From an uncultured Bacillota bacterium (lineage in GTDB: Bacteria; Bacillota_I; Bacilli_A; RFN20; CAG-631): a stretch of 17,625 bases of DNA. The stretch is taken from the NCBI GenBank assembly GCA_905197115.1, contig CAJJXN010000026.1, forward strand, positions 1-17,625, written 5' to 3'. The position numbers and the translations under genes are program-made. This document shows, piece after piece, positions 13,819-17,625 of the stretch (its first letter is position 1; each line of letters starts with the position of its first letter). The notes under the pieces are model-generated. The model ran no database searches. It saw only the letters and a list, made by a program, of their open reading frames with translations, and was not told where the DNA came from.

Positions 13819-13845
13819 TTGGAAAGGTATTGAATACCTTTCCAA
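13819..13845 (+). terminator. Intra-operon hairpin after the precursor gene
   Basis: TTGGAAAGGTAT (13819-13830) and ATACCTTTCCAA (13834-13845) form a perfect 12-bp stem with a three-base loop. Only a short broken T stretch follows. It can act as a leaky terminator or a 3' stabiliser that raises precursor mRNA above exporter mRNA. Confidence 0.65.
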
Positions 13846-13869
13846 TCATTTTAGTAAGGAGAATAACAT

Positions 13870-15645
13870 ATGAAAAAAAATTTGCTAATTATTAAGCAGT
13901 CTTTAAAGTATCTTTATAAGCATAACAAGCTATGTTTATTATGTTATTTTTTAAGAGTAATATTGTGCTCCATAGAGCCTTTAATCTATGTTCTTTTTTC
14001 AAAATATATTATTGATAGTTTATTTCCTAAATTATTGCTAAAAAAAGCTATTATTCTAGTAATCATCATGGTTTCTTTGCAATTTTTATTTTCATTTCTT
14101 GGAAGAATAATATCAATGAAAATAGAAAATGATGCTGAAAAAATACTCTATTATCAGAAGATGGAATTTATAAATCATCAAAAAAATATTTTTTATCAAC
14201 AAACGGAAAATACATCTTTTTATGATGATTATTATAATGCGAATGAATATATTAATCGCGGTTCAAATATCCATATTATGAATCAATTACAAATAATCTT
14301 TTCATCATTATTAACGATTGTAGGATTAATTTATTTATTAAAAGAAGTTTCAATTATTGCATTAGGATTAAGTTTAATAATTTATTTTATTAAATTAAAG
14401 TTTGTTAAAATTAAAAATAAAAAAATTTATGAATTTGAAATTAAAAATACAAATAGTCGAAGAAAAGAAAATTTCTATGTTTGGGGGTTTACCAATTCAA
14501 AATATATCAAAGAAAATAGATTGTTTGAAACATTTCCCTATATTTCAAAAGAAATAGATAGAGCAAGTATTGAACTTACAAAAAAATGTGTTCAACAATT
14601 TAATTTGAGTAGTAAATATTCCATTATCCCTATAATATTAGATGGAATTTTAATTTTTATTATTTATTTTTCAATGGTTTTATCTTTTAAATTCAGAAGT
14701 CTAACTGTTGGTGATTATTCTATGATTTTAGCGGCGTTTATCAGTTTTAGTTCTACTATTAACGCGATAATTAAAGCTTCATCCGCAATTAATAATGAAA
14801 ATTTTTATTTTGACAAATACAATGAGATTCTAAAATCCTATGAATTAGAAAATAACAAAGAAAAAATAAAAATAAATAAAGTAAACTCGATTGAATTTAA
14901 AAATGTATCATTTCAATATCCTAATACTGAAGTTTATGCATTAAAAAATATTAATCTTAAAATTACAGGGGAAGATTTTAAAAAAATTTCTATCGTAGGC
15001 AAAAATGGTTCTGGCAAATCAACTTTTATAAAATTACTAATGAAATTATATAGTCCTTTAGAAGGTGACATTTATATTAATGATATAAACATTAAAGATA
15101 TACCTAATGAAGACTATTATTCATTATTTTCACCAGTATTTCAAGATTATAAAATTTATTTAACTAGTATAAAAAACAATATTTCTTTTGACGAAGACGA
15201 AATAATTGATGATGAATTAAAACAAATGGATTTATATGATAAAATTCTAGAATTAAAATACAAAGAAAAAACAAATATTTCTAAAGAGTTTGATCAAGAA
15301 GGAATCGATTTTTCAGGTGGAGAAAGGCAAAAAATAGCGATTGCAAGAGCTCTGCATAAAAAATCATGTATCACAATATTAGATGAGCCTACAGCTTCAT
15401 TATCATCAAATAGTGAAAATCAGTTATATAAAATGGTTTTAAATTGCAAAGATAACATTATATTCTTTATTTCCCATAGATTATCAAGCTGTCGATTTAC
15501 GGATAAGATTATTGTTTTTGATAGTGGAATGATTAAAGAAATTGGTTCTCATGATGAATTAATGAATCTGAATGGGATTTATACTCAATTGTTTTTAGCA
15601 CAAGCAGAATTATATCGTTTGGGTGGTGAAGAAAATGAAGAATAA
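13870..15645 (+). CDS. ABC exporter half-transporter 1 (TMD-NBD fusion)
   Basis: A 591-residue half exporter: an N-terminal membrane domain (about 20-310, with hydrophobic helices near 24-45, 60-80, 140-180 and 250-300) fused to an ATPase domain. The latter has Walker A GKNGSGKS (377-384), Q-loop Gln425, signature SGGERQ (482-487), Walker B ITILDE (501-506) and switch His536. The usual Asp of the D-loop is missing (TASLSS). No C39 peptidase domain precedes the membrane part, so it does not cut leaders itself. AAGGAG (13856-13861) precedes the ATG. The next transporter gene overlaps it, so the two should form a heterodimer exporting the modified peptide, or pumping it out for self-protection. 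Nine of 13 Arg codons are AGA/AGG. Confidence 0.9.
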   Translation: MKKNLLIIKQSLKYLYKHNKLCLLCYFLRVILCSIEPLIYVLFSKYIIDSLFPKLLLKKAIILVIIMVSLQFLFSFLGRIISMKIENDAEKILYYQKMEFINHQKNIFYQQTENTSFYDDYYNANEYINRGSNIHIMNQLQIIFSSLLTIVGLIYLLKEVSIIALGLSLIIYFIKLKFVKIKNKKIYEFEIKNTNSRRKENFYVWGFTNSKYIKENRLFETFPYISKEIDRASIELTKKCVQQFNLSSKYSIIPIILDGILIFIIYFSMVLSFKFRSLTVGDYSMILAAFISFSSTINAIIKASSAINNENFYFDKYNEILKSYELENNKEKIKINKVNSIEFKNVSFQYPNTEVYALKNINLKITGEDFKKISIVGKNGSGKSTFIKLLMKLYSPLEGDIYINDINIKDIPNEDYYSLFSPVFQDYKIYLTSIKNNISFDEDEIIDDELKQMDLYDKILELKYKEKTNISKEFDQEGIDFSGGERQKIAIARALHKKSCITILDEPTASLSSNSENQLYKMVLNCKDNIIFFISHRLSSCRFTDKIIVFDSGMIKEIGSHDELMNLNGIYTQLFLAQAELYRLGGEENEE

Positions 15646-17395
15646 CATAGAAAAAATGACTTTTTTTGGAGTTTTAAAAGAAGAATTTAGAAAGCATAAA
15701 TTAAGTGTAGTCATTCAGTTATTACATGGAATTTGTTCTGCCATTCGGCCTTTTATATTTATATGTTTTCCTCCTTTGATTATTGACTATTTAATTACTC
15801 AATCATTTTCTAAAACTTATCTCATTATAGGCATTTTTGCCTTGTCTGCGACCATAATAGATATTTTAGCAGGATTTATTTATGCTAAATTTCAAAGTAA
15901 TGTTTACTTTCTACCACACCAATTCAATAAACAAAATATTTTAAAAAGTATTGTAATTGATTTTAAATATATGGAGCAAAAAGAAAGTTTAGAAAAATAT
16001 ACATATTCACTGGATTCGGCTTGGACTTGTTGCTCAATTGTATATGATTTTTTTACTACTTTAATTATTGCAATAGTTAAATTCATTTTAATTATTTCAT
16101 TATTATTAACATTAGATTTGTATATTGTTCTTTTTGTGGTTGGTATTGTTATAATCAATTATTTTATAAATGCCTTGATTATTAAAAAAAATAAACAATT
16201 TGGAGAGCAAAGAAATAAAATATCACGTTTTGTAAATTATTATGATGATATTTTAGCAGGTCTTGAATTTGGAAAAGAAAAAAGACTTTATCCAAAATTG
16301 CATAATTTATTTTTTCAAAAATATACGGATAGTACGCATGATTTAATTGAATATGATAAAAAAGTTAGAAATTATAATTTTCAAATGACTACATTGACTC
16401 AAATTATTTCTACATTGCAAAATATAGGAATATATTTTATGATGATTCATAAATATTCTTTAAACGAAATAACTCTAGGTTCATTTTTTGCTTATGTTGG
16501 CATCGCCAATGAATTATATTCAACTTTTTCTCAATTAATTAATGTATCAATTCAATTATCAAAATTTAAAATATATGCGAAAACTTATAATGATTTTATG
16601 AAATTAGATAATGTTTATGAAAATGGTAATTTAAATATTGATTTTAATAAAATACCAAATATTACTTTTGAAAATGTGACTTTTAAATATCCAAACACAG
16701 ATAAAATTGTTCTCGATAACATAAACTTTAAAATTGAACCGCATGAAAAATTTTATATTTCAGGAGAAAACGGCAGCGGAAAAACTACCTTGATGAAATT
16801 GCTTCTAAGATTATATGAACCATGTAGTGGTGAAATAAAATTAAATGGTATAAATATTAATCAATATGATTACAAGCAATATTTATTATTACTCTCGATT
16901 ATATTTCAAGATTTCAATTTATATAAAATATCAATAAAAGACAATATTTGTTTTCATCATTTTGATGAGAAAAGATTTGAAGAAATCATATCTAAATGTG
17001 AATTAAATGAAGTTATTGAAAAACTGCCAAATAAAGAAAACAGCAATATAGATAAAGAGTACAATGAAGATGGTATAGGACTATCTGGTGGAGAAGAACA
17101 AAAAATAGCGATTGCTAGATCTTTATATAAAGATGCAAAGATTTTTATTTTTGATGAACCAACTGCGGCTTTAGATCCTATAAGTGAAAAAAAGATTTTA
17201 TCTTTATATAATAAAATTTCAAAAAATAATACAAGTGTTATTATTTCACATCGTATGAGTACTGCTTCATTATGTAATCATATTCTTGTTTTAAAAAATG
17301 GAAAAATAATAGAAGAAGGTTCTTTTCATGAATTAATGGATATAAAAGGTGAATTTTATGAAAACTATAGGTTGCAATCTAAGTATTATGAATAA
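15635..17395 (+). CDS. ABC exporter half-transporter 2 (TMD-NBD fusion)
   Basis: A 586-residue partner of the preceding half exporter, with the same architecture. Hydrophobic helices lie near 24-55, 62-83, 135-185 and 255-300. The ATPase domain has Walker A GENGSGKT (377-384), Q-loop Gln425, signature LSGGEEQ (483-489), Walker B IFIFDE (503-508), D-loop AALD and switch His539. All catalytic residues are kept, so both ATP sites of the heterodimer look competent apart from the first subunit's D-loop. A GTG at 15623 is in frame, but the ATG at 15635 is well spaced from GGTGG and overlaps the first gene by 11 bases. The equal positions of Walker A and the Q-loop in both proteins suggest an old duplication. 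The next gene starts inside its 3' end. Confidence 0.9.
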   Translation: MKNNIEKMTFFGVLKEEFRKHKLSVVIQLLHGICSAIRPFIFICFPPLIIDYLITQSFSKTYLIIGIFALSATIIDILAGFIYAKFQSNVYFLPHQFNKQNILKSIVIDFKYMEQKESLEKYTYSLDSAWTCCSIVYDFFTTLIIAIVKFILIISLLLTLDLYIVLFVVGIVIINYFINALIIKKNKQFGEQRNKISRFVNYYDDILAGLEFGKEKRLYPKLHNLFFQKYTDSTHDLIEYDKKVRNYNFQMTTLTQIISTLQNIGIYFMMIHKYSLNEITLGSFFAYVGIANELYSTFSQLINVSIQLSKFKIYAKTYNDFMKLDNVYENGNLNIDFNKIPNITFENVTFKYPNTDKIVLDNINFKIEPHEKFYISGENGSGKTTLMKLLLRLYEPCSGEIKLNGININQYDYKQYLLLLSIIFQDFNLYKISIKDNICFHHFDEKRFEEIISKCELNEVIEKLPNKENSNIDKEYNEDGIGLSGGEEQKIAIARSLYKDAKIFIFDEPTAALDPISEKKILSLYNKISKNNTSVIISHRMSTASLCNHILVLKNGKIIEEGSFHELMDIKGEFYENYRLQSKYYE

Positions 17396-17606
17396 AATAT
17401 ATGACGTTATTGTTATAGATTCAGGTGTTAATGATAAGGAAATTGATGCAATTTATATTCAAAAAAAGAATGGTAAATACACTATAAACGATGAAGTTGA
17501 AGATCATTTAGATCATGGAACAAATGTTGTTAAATTAATCAATAAAAATTATAAAAAAAAGATTTTAATGATTAAAATTATTGATAATAAAATTAAAATA
17601 TGGTAA
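17358..17606 (+). CDS. Short S8 subtilisin-like fragment (Asp and His motifs only)
   Basis: The 82-residue frame contains two catalytic motifs of S8 serine proteases: VIVIDSGVN (catalytic Asp) and, about 39 residues on, DHGTNVVKLI (catalytic His), followed by the usual strand ILMIKIID. It then stops, so the Ser motif (GTS-x-AxP) and the whole second half are absent. All three + frames close before 17622, so a single late indel does not restore it. The start at 17358 is chosen for AAAGGTGA seven bases away; GTG 17349 and ATG 17388 are alternatives. Subtilases accompany several radical SAM RiPP loci as leader peptidases. This could be a broken copy, or a split gene continuing outside the window. 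Confidence 0.65.
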   Translation: MKTIGCNLSIMNKIYDVIVIDSGVNDKEIDAIYIQKKNGKYTINDEVEDHLDHGTNVVKLINKNYKKKILMIKIIDNKIKIW

Positions 17607-17609
17607 TAT
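17581..17609 (+). promoter_or_regulatory. Possible promoter at the end of the S8 fragment
   Basis: TTGATA (17581-17586) and TAATAT (17604-17609) are 17 bases apart, with TGG before the -10 giving a TGn extension. It would drive a gene beyond the window. AT richness makes chance matches common. Confidence 0.25.
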
Positions 17610-17625
17610 AATAGTAGGTTAATAG

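Noticed and set aside
1..17625. tRNA, rRNA, CRISPR repeats, insertion sequences, attachment sites
   Set aside because: No cloverleaf ending in CCA, no rRNA signature, no regularly spaced direct repeats, and no transposase or integrase motif seen on either strand.

Overview
The window is about 17.6 kb of very AT-rich DNA with strong AGGAGG-type Shine-Dalgarno (SD) sites, TTGACA/TATAAT promoters, a CIRCE heat-shock operator and a Gram-positive style lipoprotein. This points to a low-GC Bacillota chromosome, perhaps from the Erysipelotrichales/Acholeplasma side of the Bacilli, though the sequence does not fix the genus. TGG encodes Trp throughout, and the methyltransferase gene ends at a TGA inside a strong terminator, so the Mycoplasma code is unlikely.

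Layout. 1-145 (-): start of a zinc-ribbon protein that runs off the window. 367-2229 (+): a secreted lipoprotein built from four tandem domains. 2392-3021 (+): a tRNA1(Val)-type adenine-N6 methyltransferase. 3051-6176 (-): a four-gene unit made of an ECF sigma factor, a single-pass membrane protein that is probably its anti-sigma factor, a secreted papain/C39-like cysteine protease with a Cys/His-rich tail, and an unrecognised 89-residue protein. 6367-8280 (-): HtpG (Hsp90), with a consensus promoter whose -35 box lies inside a CIRCE element. 8443-9930 (+): an alpha/beta hydrolase and a short-chain dehydrogenase. 10133-11758 (-): a GH13 alpha-glucosidase.

From 12003 to the right edge lies the most interesting part, a RiPP (ribosomally synthesised, post-translationally modified peptide) operon. 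In order it encodes a radical SAM/SPASM maturase, an acyl-carrier-like protein, a 51-residue Cys-rich precursor peptide too short for routine gene callers, two half ABC exporters, and a short subtilisin-like piece holding only the catalytic Asp and His motifs. The precursor core contains two back-to-back NCPQ...NC repeats and has a perfect ten-base SD. The maturase would crosslink the core, the ABC pair would export it, and a protease would remove the leader. The carrier protein's job is unknown. From memory, the closest described systems are the clostridial CLI_3235/CcpM-type Cys-rich peptide loci, which also pair a radical SAM enzyme with an ACP-related protein. Arginine codon use shifts sharply at this operon, suggesting horizontal acquisition.

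No rRNA, tRNA, CRISPR array or insertion sequence was seen. No gene-free stretch exceeds about 250 bases.
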